Virus record (IMG/VR): IMGVR_UViG_3300035182_000400
Coordinates: 1 to 59,810 of that record
Source: a virus
DNA length: 59,810 bases
Strand: one strand, 5' to 3'
The notes under the pieces are model-generated. The model did no database searches, was not told where the DNA came from, and saw only the letters and a program-made list of their open reading frames with translations. The position numbers were made by a program, and so were the translations under genes. Below, piece by piece: positions 48,229 through 58,033 of the stretch (its first letter is position 1; each line of letters opens with the position of its first letter).

Positions 48229-49702
48229 CAAACCATTCTTTAATTGATTGCTCTACATCTAGTAAGTCTGTTTCGTCATATACCTCAACTCGGTCAGAAC
48301 CCACACTTTCAGAATATACATCTAATCTATTTAAACTGTGACCTGAAAAATAGTTGTCTTCAATATCCATTATATCTATGGTTACTGCTCTGCTCTTATT
48401 CTCTACAGCACCCAAAACTCTACCTTTCTTTTGCATTATGGAACTCCCTTCTAATCCTCCATCTGCTATTACAAGAATTTCTACTTCTGGCAAGGTAATG
48501 CCTTTCTTATAAATATTACTAGCTAACAATACTTTTCCACGACCTCTTAGAAATTTTTCTTTTTCTTCGTGTCTTTTGTCGGTTTTGTCATCTCCACAAA
48601 TAAACATGCATTCAGATAAATCGCTAATAAGATAACCATGTTGTTTTGAATTGAATATCACAAGAGTCTTCCACTTATTTTTCTTGCACAGTTGAATAAG
48701 CTGAAGCAATATCATATTCCTATCTTTATTCTCATGTATCAACTTCTTTAGATATAATTGATATTTTGAATTTTTGTCTTCTTCAGGAACACGAATCTTC
48801 TTTGTGTGCTGATGAGAAATCAAAACAACTTTATCTGTAGACAACCAACCCTCTTCTTGAAGTCTTTCGATAGGAACTTCATAAACAATTCCTCCAAAAA
48901 ATTCTTTGATTTGTAAATTCCCAACTAGATTTCCTTGTTTAAATGGTGTGGCTGAAAGTCCTAGTAAAAAATTGACATTCTTACATTTCTTCATCAACTT
49001 CATTCTATTTTCAGACATGAATTCTTGAATTTCATCAACAATCAAACAATTCAACTGTTTAAAATATCTATCAAGTATTTTTGCTTCAGGCTTTTTTCTG
49101 CTATATATAGAAGTCACTGTTTGAATCATAGCAACTGTGACTTGTTTTATATTTACTCCGAAAGAATCTATTGTTCCAATAGTTTTTTCTTGAACATTTA
49201 AAAATTTTGCAAGTTCCTCTACTGTCTGATTGAATAGGTCAGTAGTATCCACATAGAAAAGAAAATCAGACTTACTGTTATTTATTTGAATTTGTCTTAT
49301 AATTTCACCTGATACAAATGTCTTTCCACCTCTTGTAGGAATCTTTATAATCCCCATATTTGTAAGAAAAAATGCTGTCACGGATTCATTCTGATGCGGT
49401 CTCAAAGAATCCTTCAAAACAAAATTATCAACAATTTCTTTTCTGAAATCTTGTTCATCAATCTTATAAGCAACTTTTTTCAAATCCAAGTCTGAAGTTA
49501 ACTCATCGAGCAATCCGACTTCAAATTCAAGTTTGGGTGAAAAAAACTTTTTATATCCATCCCACTTTTTATCCTTATACGCTTGTGAATATTGGCAGCC
49601 ATCTATCCATAAACTTAATGCCTTCTTACAAATTGCTAACTCTCTTGGTATGTTGGAATCAAAAGAATATTTCCTAAAATCAACTCTGGTTATTGTTACC
49701 AT
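48221..49702 (-). CDS. uvsW: UvsW-like superfamily 2 helicase
   Basis: 493 residues with LRPHQNESV (Q-motif-like), PTRGGKT (122-128), DEIQE (223-227), LGLSATPFK motif III, and IVFNSKQHG and ILVIADGGLEGSSIMQKKGRVLG near motifs V-VI, as in T4 UvsW. The N-terminal 95 residues form the domain that precedes the ATPase in UvsW. It reverses forks, dissolves R-loops and resolves branched DNA in late replication. First gene after the boundary region. Confidence 0.85.
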   Translation of the reverse strand: MVTITRVDFRKYSFDSNIPRELAICKKALSLWIDGCQYSQAYKDKKWDGYKKFFSPKLEFEVGLLDELTSDLDLKKVAYKIDEQDFRKEIVDNFVLKDSLRPHQNESVTAFFLTNMGIIKIPTRGGKTFVSGEIIRQIQINNSKSDFLFYVDTTDLFNQTVEELAKFLNVQEKTIGTIDSFGVNIKQVTVAMIQTVTSIYSRKKPEAKILDRYFKQLNCLIVDEIQEFMSENRMKLMKKCKNVNFLLGLSATPFKQGNLVGNLQIKEFFGGIVYEVPIERLQEEGWLSTDKVVLISHQHTKKIRVPEEDKNSKYQLYLKKLIHENKDRNMILLQLIQLCKKNKWKTLVIFNSKQHGYLISDLSECMFICGDDKTDKRHEEKEKFLRGRGKVLLASNIYKKGITLPEVEILVIADGGLEGSSIMQKKGRVLGAVENKSRAVTIDIMDIEDNYFSGHSLNRLDVYSESVGSDRVEVYDETDLLDVEQSIKEWFDE

Positions 49703-49997
49703 GTCTTTCCATTATATAAATTTCTACTCAGAGTAAAAGGTCTCAAAGACAAAACCCCTTACCCCTTTATGAAAATATTACTACTCATCATAATTAGGTT
49801 GACGCAACTGACAAACCCCAAAAAACAATATGCGTCATTTAACTCGATACCAAATAACTCTGGCGTATCGACTTTAATAAATGAAAACTTTAACTTAGAA
49901 AATATTGGTTTTAAGCCACTTTTAATCTCGGTCACAACCGTAGTCCATATTACGATTCTCCAATTTGGTTTCACCAACTAAAATTCTGTTTCCAACT
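49703..49997. other. Structured non-coding boundary region
   Basis: Between the tail block and UvsW there is no convincing gene. On the plus strand six inverted repeats occur in order: TACTC-A-GAGTA (49725-49735), GTCT-CAA-AGAC (49740-49750), TGACGCA/TGCGTCA (49800-49806, 49831-49837), TCGATAC/GTATCGA (49844-49850, 49865-49871), CGGT-CACA-ACCG (49929-49940) and TTGGT-TTC-ACCAA (49965-49977). CCAACTAAAA is directly repeated at 49974 and 49992. It could be a leader RNA, an operator array or an origin. Confidence 0.5.
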
Positions 49998-50050
49998 AAA
50001 AATGCCCTCGATTGAAGGCATTTAAAACTGGAGGCTGCTATGGCAAGCCT
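49998..50050 (-). terminator. Double hairpin terminating the tail operon
   Basis: The minus strand has first AGGCT...AGCCT (50050-50032) with inner GC pairs and a bulged base, starting at the stop of the 268-residue gene. Then AAATGCC/GGCATTT (50023-50017, 50006-50000) ends in TTTTT, a proper intrinsic terminator. Confidence 0.7.
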
Positions 50051-50856
50051 TAATCGTAAGAAAACGTAACCTCCAATATTTCTTTTGTATTATGCACACA
50101 AGATAAGTCTTTACAACCTTCAACCTCACAAGAATCATTTTTCTTAACAACTCTCTTTATCCAAAATGCAATTGCCTTCTTAGATTCCAACTCTTCTATT
50201 ATTAGAGTTGTTCCATCTTCAAAGCCTGACAAATTATTCTCAAATAGTTCTGCCGTTCCTGGGGTTATAAGTTCTACAGCCTCATTAGTATCTTGATTAT
50301 CTTTTCTTTCTATATAGAACGAATTTTCTGACAATTTCTCACATAAAAAATTATCATTGTTTTTGAAATTTTCTATTATATCATCAACTACGCTTTCTAT
50401 CGTAACTCCTGTGAGTTCAAATTCTACATCGAATAGACTAACAGCGTCACCTACCAACCCTGCAAATTTAACTTTACAAGTAGAATTTTCTCTGATGGTA
50501 GATGGTTGAAACCATTCTACATTGAAAGGCTCTTCTTTTCTGCTATTGATTTTTTCTATTTGTATACTTTCTCCACTGCTTGGAGTTACAGCACCCCAAT
50601 AGAAATCACATTCCGAATCGTGAGGCATAAATTGCTCTAATTTGACATTATTCATGCTTTCATTAGAATCATTATACAAAAATATAGCCATACATTCGGT
50701 TGACCCTGTCATCTTGCCATATATAGAAACATCTCCGAATAGGATGTTTATCCTAGAATTAGGAACTGGCGTAGATGACATAAATCCTCCTGTGCTGCTA
50801 ATTGGAGAACGTTGTTCTGACATGAAGAATTTAGCACCTGATAATAATAATTTCAT
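50050..50856 (-). CDS. Tail-block protein (268 aa), beta-rich
   Basis: Begins MKLLLSGAKFFMSEQ and continues with beta-rich sequence (INILFGDVSIYGKMTGS, TCKVKFAGLVGD); no signal peptide fits (the hydrophobic run is too short). Three cysteines near the end (VEGCKDLSCVHN). It lies last in the tail transcript, beside a 160-residue partner with a similar beta style. Probably a tail or fibre-associated structural protein. Confidence 0.55.
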   Translation of the reverse strand: MKLLLSGAKFFMSEQRSPISSTGGFMSSTPVPNSRINILFGDVSIYGKMTGSTECMAIFLYNDSNESMNNVKLEQFMPHDSECDFYWGAVTPSSGESIQIEKINSRKEEPFNVEWFQPSTIRENSTCKVKFAGLVGDAVSLFDVEFELTGVTIESVVDDIIENFKNNDNFLCEKLSENSFYIERKDNQDTNEAVELITPGTAELFENNLSGFEDGTTLIIEELESKKAIAFWIKRVVKKNDSCEVEGCKDLSCVHNTKEILEVTFSYD

Positions 50857-50858
50857 AT

Positions 50859-51341
50859 TTAGTCGTTTACAGCAATGATTATTACTAATGTAGCCTTTGA
50901 TTCATCAGGAACTGTTATATTTGATATTCTTATATCAGTCGCTAGTTGCTTCACATTAGCAAGAGAAAATTCAGACATCTTACCTAAAGACATTTCAACA
51001 TCTTCTAAATAAACCTCAAATCTTATTGGCGTTCTGAAAGAATTCACGGAATTTGATTCGTAACAGAAAACATGCAAACTAGCTATGTTATCTATTGAAT
51101 CACATCTTATCACATCTTGTTGTAATAAGACATCGAAAGTATTGCCAGGCTTTAATTCATAAACAAACTTATTAGCATTTGTCAACTTGAAATCGTTGGT
51201 CGCTATGCCTTCATCTGAATTATCTTGCACTTCCTCAGAATCTCCAACACAAGTCCAATCAAATGAGCCTATGTTGCCATCTGCTCTCATCCCTGAAGCT
51301 GAGTCCTTGAACTCTATTTTATTTGTTACTTTGATTATCAT
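50859..51341 (-). CDS. Tail-block protein (160 aa), beta-rich
   Basis: ATG at 51341 (MIIKVTNKIEFKD) follows the fibre stop by one base; a longer form would overlap it by 59 nt. Beta-type throughout, with KATLVIIIAVND at the end resembling a carbohydrate-binding or virion beta-sandwich strand. No known domain. Co-transcribed with the fibre. Confidence 0.55.
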   Translation of the reverse strand: MIIKVTNKIEFKDSASGMRADGNIGSFDWTCVGDSEEVQDNSDEGIATNDFKLTNANKFVYELKPGNTFDVLLQQDVIRCDSIDNIASLHVFCYESNSVNSFRTPIRFEVYLEDVEMSLGKMSEFSLANVKQLATDIRISNITVPDESKATLVIIIAVND

Positions 51342-51342
51342 C

Positions 51343-53823
51343 TTAAACCATTTTTTGTATGTATAATATTCCTTTATAGCTTGGTCTGTTGTCGATTGCA
51401 TTAGGTGTTGCTACACCACCAGCATTTGAAGTAGTTCCAGAGAAAGTGTGCGTGTGATTGCCGACTGCAGATATGTTTGAGTAAACATACCCTAAACTTG
51501 CATTATTACTTATACCTACTTTTGATCCAGAAGTATCAGTAGTAGAACCTCTTGCTACTTCTGCTGTGTGAGAGTGTGCCCCTCCACCTCCAGAAGTTCC
51601 TGAAAATGTATGATTGTGTTCTGGTATATTAGAAGCAGACAATAAATATGAATTCTGACCTCCTGAAGAACCAGAAGCTGACGGAACAGATACACCCATT
51701 GGAAACGAATTAATCATATCTAAAGAACCGTTCTGTCCATTACAAATTTGCCATCCCCAAACACCTTGCTTTATCCCAGAACCTAATCCATCGAAATATG
51801 AGTTAGCCATTCCGTGTATCATTCTTATTGTTCCTTTAGGTGCTACCTCAGATTCAAATTGTACAATCCAATGATTTAATTCATTAAATGTACATCTTAT
51901 CATTAAACCTCTCTTTTGTGATTGAGTTGCATCATCAATGGTTTGATTTCTTACATACGATGTCTCATTTGAAGTAAGTTCAGATAATAAAGTGAAACTC
52001 GTTGGATTGACATAATCTTCCACAATTCTCAAACGAAATGTATCTAAACCAACCCATTGTTCAAGATGCAATAAGAAATAATTGCCTTCTCTAAAGTAAT
52101 CTCCATTTACATCTGTTCTCTTTAAATGTATGAACAAATCAGCAGAAAGAACCAGAGAACCCTTATAATGTTGATATTGTTTACTAACACCAACTTCTAA
52201 ATCAACAACAGGAATTGAGTTGTCTAGTGCAGTAGTGTTCACTCCAATTAAGTCTCCTGTCTGAACTTGCTCTTGGAAGTTTTGAAAAGAATCAGGTGCT
52301 TCACAAATTTTTATAAAACCAAAGTCAGCATGTCCAGAATATGGAAATTGAACTCGGTCAATCGGATTGGAATTTATATTTCCATATTTGTCAAATGAAG
52401 TTTCATCGAAATAACCTACTGAGTCACTTGGGAACACCAGCCAATCTGTATATCCTGAAAAGGTCTTATACCTAAATACTACATTATATTTATAACATCC
52501 ATCTAATGTTTGTATATTGCATTTAGCGACTTGAGTATTTATATTGAATTCAAATTTCTTTTCTAATATAGGATAAGGGAAAACTTCACTGAAATTGGCA
52601 TTTCCGTCCACGTCAGTCAAATCAATTAACGCTCCATCTCTTTTGAATCTAAGTTCTATCTCTTCAAATGGTGGTGCTATAAATAAATCGTCTGCTAATC
52701 CGTACTCATCCAGATTTAATACATCTAATGTAACTACAATTTGAGTTCCAGATTGTTGTGAATCAATTATGTTTTGAAAATTACCATTCTTAGAATACAA
52801 TCTCCAACCTGTAAAATCTCCAGAACTGAAAAACGAAGTATCTTTATAAACTCCTCCTTGACCTATTAATATAGATATTTTCTTAGAAGATGTGTCAATA
52901 GTGTAACTAGCAAATCTAAATCCCCAAGCAATATTAACTTCATTAGATTCTCTAGTTGAATTAGGGTGAGTGTATTTAACTGATTCTACTCCAATTAAAG
53001 GATTTACATGAGTGCTTCTATCTAAATATGTAACTAAATTTTCTGCTTGTGTTCTCCACCAATCTTCTCGTTTGTCCTCTAATTGAATAGTGATACCAGT
53101 ATTCCTAACTCTTGCTATATAAAACTCCTCGTCAGCTACGGCAAAAGGTCTTGTATTTAAAGTTGTTTCTAAAACAAGTGTTACATCCACAGAGTCATAT
53201 TCAAATATCAATTGGTCTGCAGGTGGGGTTACATAACCTGGTGTAAAAGTTCCTACAATAGAATATTTTAAGTTAGACTCACTTATAAAATCCCCTTGTA
53301 TAATTGCTTGTGTCTGACCTAACACTCGTACAACTTCATAGTCGTTACCATTTCCAGAAGTAGAATTCAAAAATCTAATTTTACTAGGAAAATTAGGCTG
53401 TCCTCTGAGTATATTCTCAAATTCTGTACCTACTCCATTTAGATTCCCAAAAGTATCTATCGAAACAGTTCCTGTTTCTTCATTAGAAAACTCATGTTTA
53501 ATTTTAACCCAATACCAATTTCCGTCATTAGGAATTTGTAAATTTTGAAAGTCTTTATTGATTATGAAATTAGCGTTCAAATCTATTGCTAGTCCTGGAT
53601 AGACTTTAACTTCATCTGTAGGTGTTCCAGCCTTTTCTACATAAAAACAGTCTTCCTTATTTATAACACCTAAGTCTGGAAATGTGCAATCTTTCACTAA
53701 TCCAAATTCTCTGGTATTAGCCAATCTTTGTCTCTTATATCCCCAATCGCCAAGAGTTTGCTTTAGTCTGTTTAACTCAGCAACTTCTAAGAACAAATTT
53801 GAATTTACCTTTACATTACTCAT
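51343..53823 (-). CDS. Tail fibre or collar protein with Tail_Collar-like C-terminus
   Basis: 826 residues. The C-terminal 165 residues (from about 660) have the phage tail-collar (microcystin-dependent protein type) signature: PKGTIRMIHG, GWQICNGQNGS, then SASNIPEHNHTFSGT and HSHTAEV and HTHTFSGT with paired His, ending in a Pro-rich strand YKGILYIQKMV. The earlier 650 residues look like fibre or baseplate adhesin domains. Likely the receptor-binding fibre. Confidence 0.7.
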   Translation of the reverse strand: MSNVKVNSNLFLEVAELNRLKQTLGDWGYKRQRLANTREFGLVKDCTFPDLGVINKEDCFYVEKAGTPTDEVKVYPGLAIDLNANFIINKDFQNLQIPNDGNWYWVKIKHEFSNEETGTVSIDTFGNLNGVGTEFENILRGQPNFPSKIRFLNSTSGNGNDYEVVRVLGQTQAIIQGDFISESNLKYSIVGTFTPGYVTPPADQLIFEYDSVDVTLVLETTLNTRPFAVADEEFYIARVRNTGITIQLEDKREDWWRTQAENLVTYLDRSTHVNPLIGVESVKYTHPNSTRESNEVNIAWGFRFASYTIDTSSKKISILIGQGGVYKDTSFFSSGDFTGWRLYSKNGNFQNIIDSQQSGTQIVVTLDVLNLDEYGLADDLFIAPPFEEIELRFKRDGALIDLTDVDGNANFSEVFPYPILEKKFEFNINTQVAKCNIQTLDGCYKYNVVFRYKTFSGYTDWLVFPSDSVGYFDETSFDKYGNINSNPIDRVQFPYSGHADFGFIKICEAPDSFQNFQEQVQTGDLIGVNTTALDNSIPVVDLEVGVSKQYQHYKGSLVLSADLFIHLKRTDVNGDYFREGNYFLLHLEQWVGLDTFRLRIVEDYVNPTSFTLLSELTSNETSYVRNQTIDDATQSQKRGLMIRCTFNELNHWIVQFESEVAPKGTIRMIHGMANSYFDGLGSGIKQGVWGWQICNGQNGSLDMINSFPMGVSVPSASGSSGGQNSYLLSASNIPEHNHTFSGTSGGGGAHSHTAEVARGSTTDTSGSKVGISNNASLGYVYSNISAVGNHTHTFSGTTSNAGGVATPNAIDNRPSYKGILYIQKMV

Positions 53824-53834
53824 GATTATTAATC

Positions 53835-55562
53835 TTAATTTATATCTAGTAATACCTGCCTATCATTAATTTTAGGTGTCAAACTGTACTGTGTCAACCT
53901 GTCTTGATATGGTAAAAGGAAATCTTCTATGAAATTTTGAATCTCCCAATCAGCCATTCCATTAGAGTTATTTCTGAACCAATTCAAAACAAAACCACTT
54001 CCTTGTAAAAATTGAGGATTCCTTATACTAGGCTCTAATCCAGTAGTCAAAGGTCTTGAGTTTTTGCCTCTAACTAAAGGTCTCATCTTAAAATCGTGAA
54101 TCTTGTAGACGTCATTGTCATTCACAGAGTCAAGATAAAGAGAAATCTTTATTTTTTCTACATCTTCGTTAGCATTGAATCTCAAGTTTACTCCTTGATT
54201 AACGTTTAACTTGCTTTGCTGACCTATTATACTCTGGCTATGAGCGGCATAAATTATTCCTCTAACAAAATACCATTCATTTTCTAATTTAGTTATAGAT
54301 TGAGTTGAATCTAATAAGAACGTATTTTCAACCAAGAAATTATCTATTCTTTGAAATGATAACGGCTTATAAATATTATTTCGGTTGTATCCTGTAACTC
54401 CAAATCTTATTGTTCCTGATGTTCCTATATTGCGCTTAATAAGGAATGTTATTTCATAATCTACTTCTTTATCAACAATTATAAGCTGTTCTGGCAATGT
54501 AATAGTTTCTGGATTATCCAAATCGAATCCAAATCCTTGTAGTCCTGCTCCTCCAATCATTCCTGCAACAAATTTAGTTCCCTCATTGGTTATGAACACA
54601 TTGTCAGAATTTATCAAATCGTACTTAGATAGGTCTTGAAAATCTTCTGTATTCTCTTCTGTTTTATTTATCTGCTTAGAAAAGTATGTCCCATTATATA
54701 TTGGAGAAGATTGACCAATACACCACCCGTGTTTGTGTTTCTCAACTACATCAACTAGGAATTCATCATAATGGTTTTTGCATATTAGTCTAAGCCATTC
54801 ACCCCTGATAGGATTAACAGAGCCATCTAAAAATTTGGAATTCTTTTCTTTGTAGATTAATTGAGTTCCACGCTTTCTAATTTCGTCATAGAAATTATTG
54901 GAAAGAAATTGCAAATCCATAAAAGGAATTTGTTGTTCACAAAACGCAATATTTCTTTGTTTCAAGTATTCTATCAGATACTCTCTCTTATATAATATAG
55001 TGTCAAATTCATGCATGAATGCAGAAATGTAAGCCAAAAAGAAACATACAGCATTCCATAAGGAAACAAAATCAGTATCATCTACTCCCTCACCCCTTTC
55101 CATGAATTCAGGCAGGATACCTGATTTATATATTTTCTTCAATAGGTTATTTGCAGTCTGAGAAGTCAGAGCGTCATTGCAGATTAAATCATCGAATATG
55201 CTTTCAAGACTTACTGTGCTGCTGCATATTTGTATTATGATATTGCCTATAAGTTGTATTCCTTGAAATTCCAGAATGCCTGTGCCATCAGTCCCAAGTC
55301 TTTGATACTTAAATTCAAAGAATATCAAACCAGGAATATTTCCAGTAACATTGGCTAGGTTGGTATTATCAAGAACCATCCAAGGACTATAATTCACACC
55401 ATCTGTGGAATACTTAAAACTCTTTTGAAAATATCTATTAGGTGTTTCTCCCAAAACAATATCTGTAAAACTAGTCAGAGTTACATCACCTGCTACTGCG
55501 CCTTGAGAATATATGTATAAAACATCTCCTATTTCTGATACTGTATTTCCTACAACTGCCAT
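53835..55562 (-). CDS. Tail or baseplate protein (575 aa)
   Basis: Beta-rich first 110 residues (GDVLYIYSQGAV, VNYSPWMVLDNTN), then an aromatic helical centre with YKREYLIEYLKQRN and LSNNFYDEIRKRGTQL (about 200-245), and a second beta-rich half. Located between the baseplate J-like genes and the fibre gene, so probably a baseplate or tail connector. Not recognised as a named family. Confidence 0.5.
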   Translation of the reverse strand: MAVVGNTVSEIGDVLYIYSQGAVAGDVTLTSFTDIVLGETPNRYFQKSFKYSTDGVNYSPWMVLDNTNLANVTGNIPGLIFFEFKYQRLGTDGTGILEFQGIQLIGNIIIQICSSTVSLESIFDDLICNDALTSQTANNLLKKIYKSGILPEFMERGEGVDDTDFVSLWNAVCFFLAYISAFMHEFDTILYKREYLIEYLKQRNIAFCEQQIPFMDLQFLSNNFYDEIRKRGTQLIYKEKNSKFLDGSVNPIRGEWLRLICKNHYDEFLVDVVEKHKHGWCIGQSSPIYNGTYFSKQINKTEENTEDFQDLSKYDLINSDNVFITNEGTKFVAGMIGGAGLQGFGFDLDNPETITLPEQLIIVDKEVDYEITFLIKRNIGTSGTIRFGVTGYNRNNIYKPLSFQRIDNFLVENTFLLDSTQSITKLENEWYFVRGIIYAAHSQSIIGQQSKLNVNQGVNLRFNANEDVEKIKISLYLDSVNDNDVYKIHDFKMRPLVRGKNSRPLTTGLEPSIRNPQFLQGSGFVLNWFRNNSNGMADWEIQNFIEDFLLPYQDRLTQYSLTPKINDRQVLLDIN

Positions 55563-55906
55563 TACTCGTAATTAAAATTTAATTGAGCAATATCATCTAT
55601 GAAAAACTTTTCTGCTTCTTCATCGCTTATAATAAGTTCTCCTGTGACATCGACTTCTAATATTATTCCTAAATCTTGATTTACAAGAAGTTCATTCTCG
55701 ATACCTTCAGTGCCGTTCTTCAGTTTCCTTCTTTCCAATAGTTCAATTTCTTGAGCTGGTGAGTCAGGGAATGTGACTAATTCAGATTCAACATTAACAA
55801 CCTTGTCATCAAAGTTTACGGACATATTGAAGGAACCAGTATTGCTTGATAAACTGGTAAGATTATCAACTTGACTTTTACTTCTTGTATTTATCGTCTT
55901 TTCCAT
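55562..55906 (-). CDS. Hypothetical tail-block protein (114 aa)
   Basis: Small acidic beta-type protein, starting 1 nt after the baseplate J-like gene and one base before the 575-residue gene. May be a baseplate cofactor; no family recognised. Confidence 0.5.
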   Translation of the reverse strand: MEKTINTRSKSQVDNLTSLSSNTGSFNMSVNFDDKVVNVESELVTFPDSPAQEIELLERRKLKNGTEGIENELLVNQDLGIILEVDVTGELIISDEEAEKFFIDDIAQLNFNYE

Positions 55907-55907
55907 A

Positions 55908-57104
55908 TTACAATGACTTTAAAACTGTAATCTGGAATGCGAAGTCAGACTCAGCTGGATAATATACTGGATTCATAGTACCAGAGACGTTTTCCAATAT
56001 ATTCCCATTGATGTTCATCATTAAGAAACCTCTAAATCTAGGCAAATAACCTCTCGGTATTGTGAAATTTGTATTAGGATAAAAGTAATTATCTAAAACT
56101 AAGTTCACACCTGGAACTGACTTAACTGCATTAATTAAATCAATCCATTCAATCACTTCATCCTGCTTCCAGAATCTCCAATCCACTACCTTACTTAATG
56201 CTATCTGACATTGTTTTCTGACTTCATCGATAGAATAAGAATTATCAATATCTACTCTACAACTTATATCAATAGCAAAATAAGGCGTGTTTTTTAATTT
56301 TATACCATAGTTTTGTAATCCATCTGGCTTTAATTCGCAAAGGCTCAAATACTGTTCTGCTTTAACTAATATGTTAGCTAATTCTGAAACAGTGAAATCT
56401 ACTCCATTTACAGATGCTATACCAATACATAAATCTCCAACATTATCTAGTCCTTGATTAAAAACTCTAAGCACATTGCTATTGTATTTTCTAAAGACTT
56501 GTTCAAGATAAGATATTGTTGTTCTTGCTAGAACATTAATCTCATCTTTTATCCTCATTCTGAATAAATCATCATCCTCGAAATTTCGACCGCCAGTCAT
56601 AGAAAATTCATTTATGACATATTCATGACCTGAAGGAACAGGAGTCACAGAATTTACGGTTAAAGCATCCACATTAGTGCTTATCCCAGTATTTTGACTA
56701 GAAACCTTAACATATGTATAACCTTCTGATGGTATCGTAGTTGATTCTACAACATCGAATTTTTGTCCACTTCCTGAAAAGTAGTGAGTTCCAGGCAAAT
56801 AAACTGTTCCTATTGCTCCTACAACTCTTACAAAGCCACTGCTTTTTAGTGCACCTTGTCTTGGAGCAACACCTTTCAATTCTGCTAAGGTGTCCAGATA
56901 TTGACCTACTGCACTATCAGGAAACAAATGTGCTTCTATTACTGCTACATCCTTTAGAGTTTTTTGTGCTAGTTTAGCAACGCCATATGCGATTCCATTA
57001 ACAACCGAACCTGGCGACACCTTAGTTATCTTGTCGGTTTGGTTGAGCAAAGTTTCCGAAAAAATTTGCTTCAATTCTTCTACTGTCGTTATTTTAGTTA
57101 TCAT
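55908..57104 (-). CDS. Baseplate J/gp47-like protein
   Basis: 398 residues in the style of baseplate J (PF04865): near 28-75 TKVSPGSVVNGIAYGVAKLAQ with DSAVGQYLDTLAELKGVAPR, then a beta-rich LPGTHYFSG...VSSQNTGISTNVDALTVNSV, and in the second half ITTISYLEQVFRK with NVLRVFNQG. This wedge-type protein joins tail tube and fibres in contractile-tailed phages, the main hint of a myovirus here. Confidence 0.7.
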   Translation of the reverse strand: MITKITTVEELKQIFSETLLNQTDKITKVSPGSVVNGIAYGVAKLAQKTLKDVAVIEAHLFPDSAVGQYLDTLAELKGVAPRQGALKSSGFVRVVGAIGTVYLPGTHYFSGSGQKFDVVESTTIPSEGYTYVKVSSQNTGISTNVDALTVNSVTPVPSGHEYVINEFSMTGGRNFEDDDLFRMRIKDEINVLARTTISYLEQVFRKYNSNVLRVFNQGLDNVGDLCIGIASVNGVDFTVSELANILVKAEQYLSLCELKPDGLQNYGIKLKNTPYFAIDISCRVDIDNSYSIDEVRKQCQIALSKVVDWRFWKQDEVIEWIDLINAVKSVPGVNLVLDNYFYPNTNFTIPRGYLPRFRGFLMMNINGNILENVSGTMNPVYYPAESDFAFQITVLKSL

Positions 57105-58033
57105 ATAACTGCTGTTTTTATAATCAATAAGTTGAATTTAGTATTGACTTCAAAATCTACAAATAAATCTCCATTATCATTAGATAAACCTCTCACCCTA
57201 AAATCCTTAAATAAATCGTCTGAGCTGAATGATTTTGTAATTTCTCTTACAATTGAAGGATAATTCAATTGAGAATAATTTGAACCTTTGTATATTGAGC
57301 CATTTAATCCTAGACTAGGAAATTCTGGAATATCACCCTTTTCTAATTGCGATAATATGTCTACAGATTGATAAACAGTATCTTTGTAATCTAAAACAAC
57401 TAAATCTTCTTCAACTGAATCAAAAGTTAATAATTTATTCAAATCTTTGCCGTAAATTTTTTCACCGATTGTGTTATCAATCATAGATGTTACCAAGTTA
57501 TTCTGAAATGAGTCATTCCTAAGTTCTAAGTCAGTTCCGCCATCTATATCCCAATCCACCTCTCTTAAATCGTTGTCTAATGCTATCTGTTGAGATGAAT
57601 TTTGATAATTCACATCTCTCATAACATTTCTTGCTACATCCTCTAATGTCTCATTAGCAGACATTTGATATTGAAATACAAAACCTCTACTTGTTTTTCC
57701 TTTGACTATACTTGACCTCAAATATTTAGAAAGTTTTTGTGTTCTTTGTAATGACGTCTTTAACACTTCAGCCATATCAAGTAAGTCCCAAAAATCTGCT
57801 GTAACCATCAAATGTTTTTTCTCCTTAAAAATAGAAGTCAATCTGATTGATTCACGTTCTAAATTATCTAATCCAACAAAATATTTCTTATCAATGAATT
57901 TTAAATCTCCATTATAAAATTTTTCTATTTTAGGATAACCTACTTCAAAGAATCTCTTTGTAGCGTAAAAAAAGTTAGTTATATCATAACCACTTAATTT
58001 ATTGAATTTTTCTATTGTTTTTACATCAGCCAT
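57101..58033 (-). CDS. Baseplate or tail protein with LysM-like segment (310 aa)
   Basis: ATGA overlap with the baseplate gene. Residues about 120-140 (YQMSANETLEDVARNVMRDV) resemble a LysM-like pattern (v..gETLxdVAxxV), found in tail proteins that bind peptidoglycan. The C-terminal 80 residues (PSIVREITKSF...LFKDFRVRGL) resemble the T4 gp25 style in part. I call it a baseplate component, low precision. Confidence 0.45.
   Translation of the reverse strand: MADVKTIEKFNKLSGYDITNFFYATKRFFEVGYPKIEKFYNGDLKFIDKKYFVGLDNLERESIRLTSIFKEKKHLMVTADFWDLLDMAEVLKTSLQRTQKLSKYLRSSIVKGKTSRGFVFQYQMSANETLEDVARNVMRDVNYQNSSQQIALDNDLREVDWDIDGGTDLELRNDSFQNNLVTSMIDNTIGEKIYGKDLNKLLTFDSVEEDLVVLDYKDTVYQSVDILSQLEKGDIPEFPSLGLNGSIYKGSNYSQLNYPSIVREITKSFSSDDLFKDFRVRGLSNDNGDLFVDFEVNTKFNLLIIKTAVI

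Noticed and set aside
49759-49977. 72-residue minus-strand frame in the boundary region
   Set aside because: It starts only at TTG, has no leader, and overlaps the same inverted repeats.
49769-49981. 70-residue plus-strand frame with ATG and hydrophobic start
   Set aside because: It would be the only plus-strand gene and spans several inverted repeats; no ribosome site or promoter. Kept as non-coding, though a small exported protein cannot be excluded.
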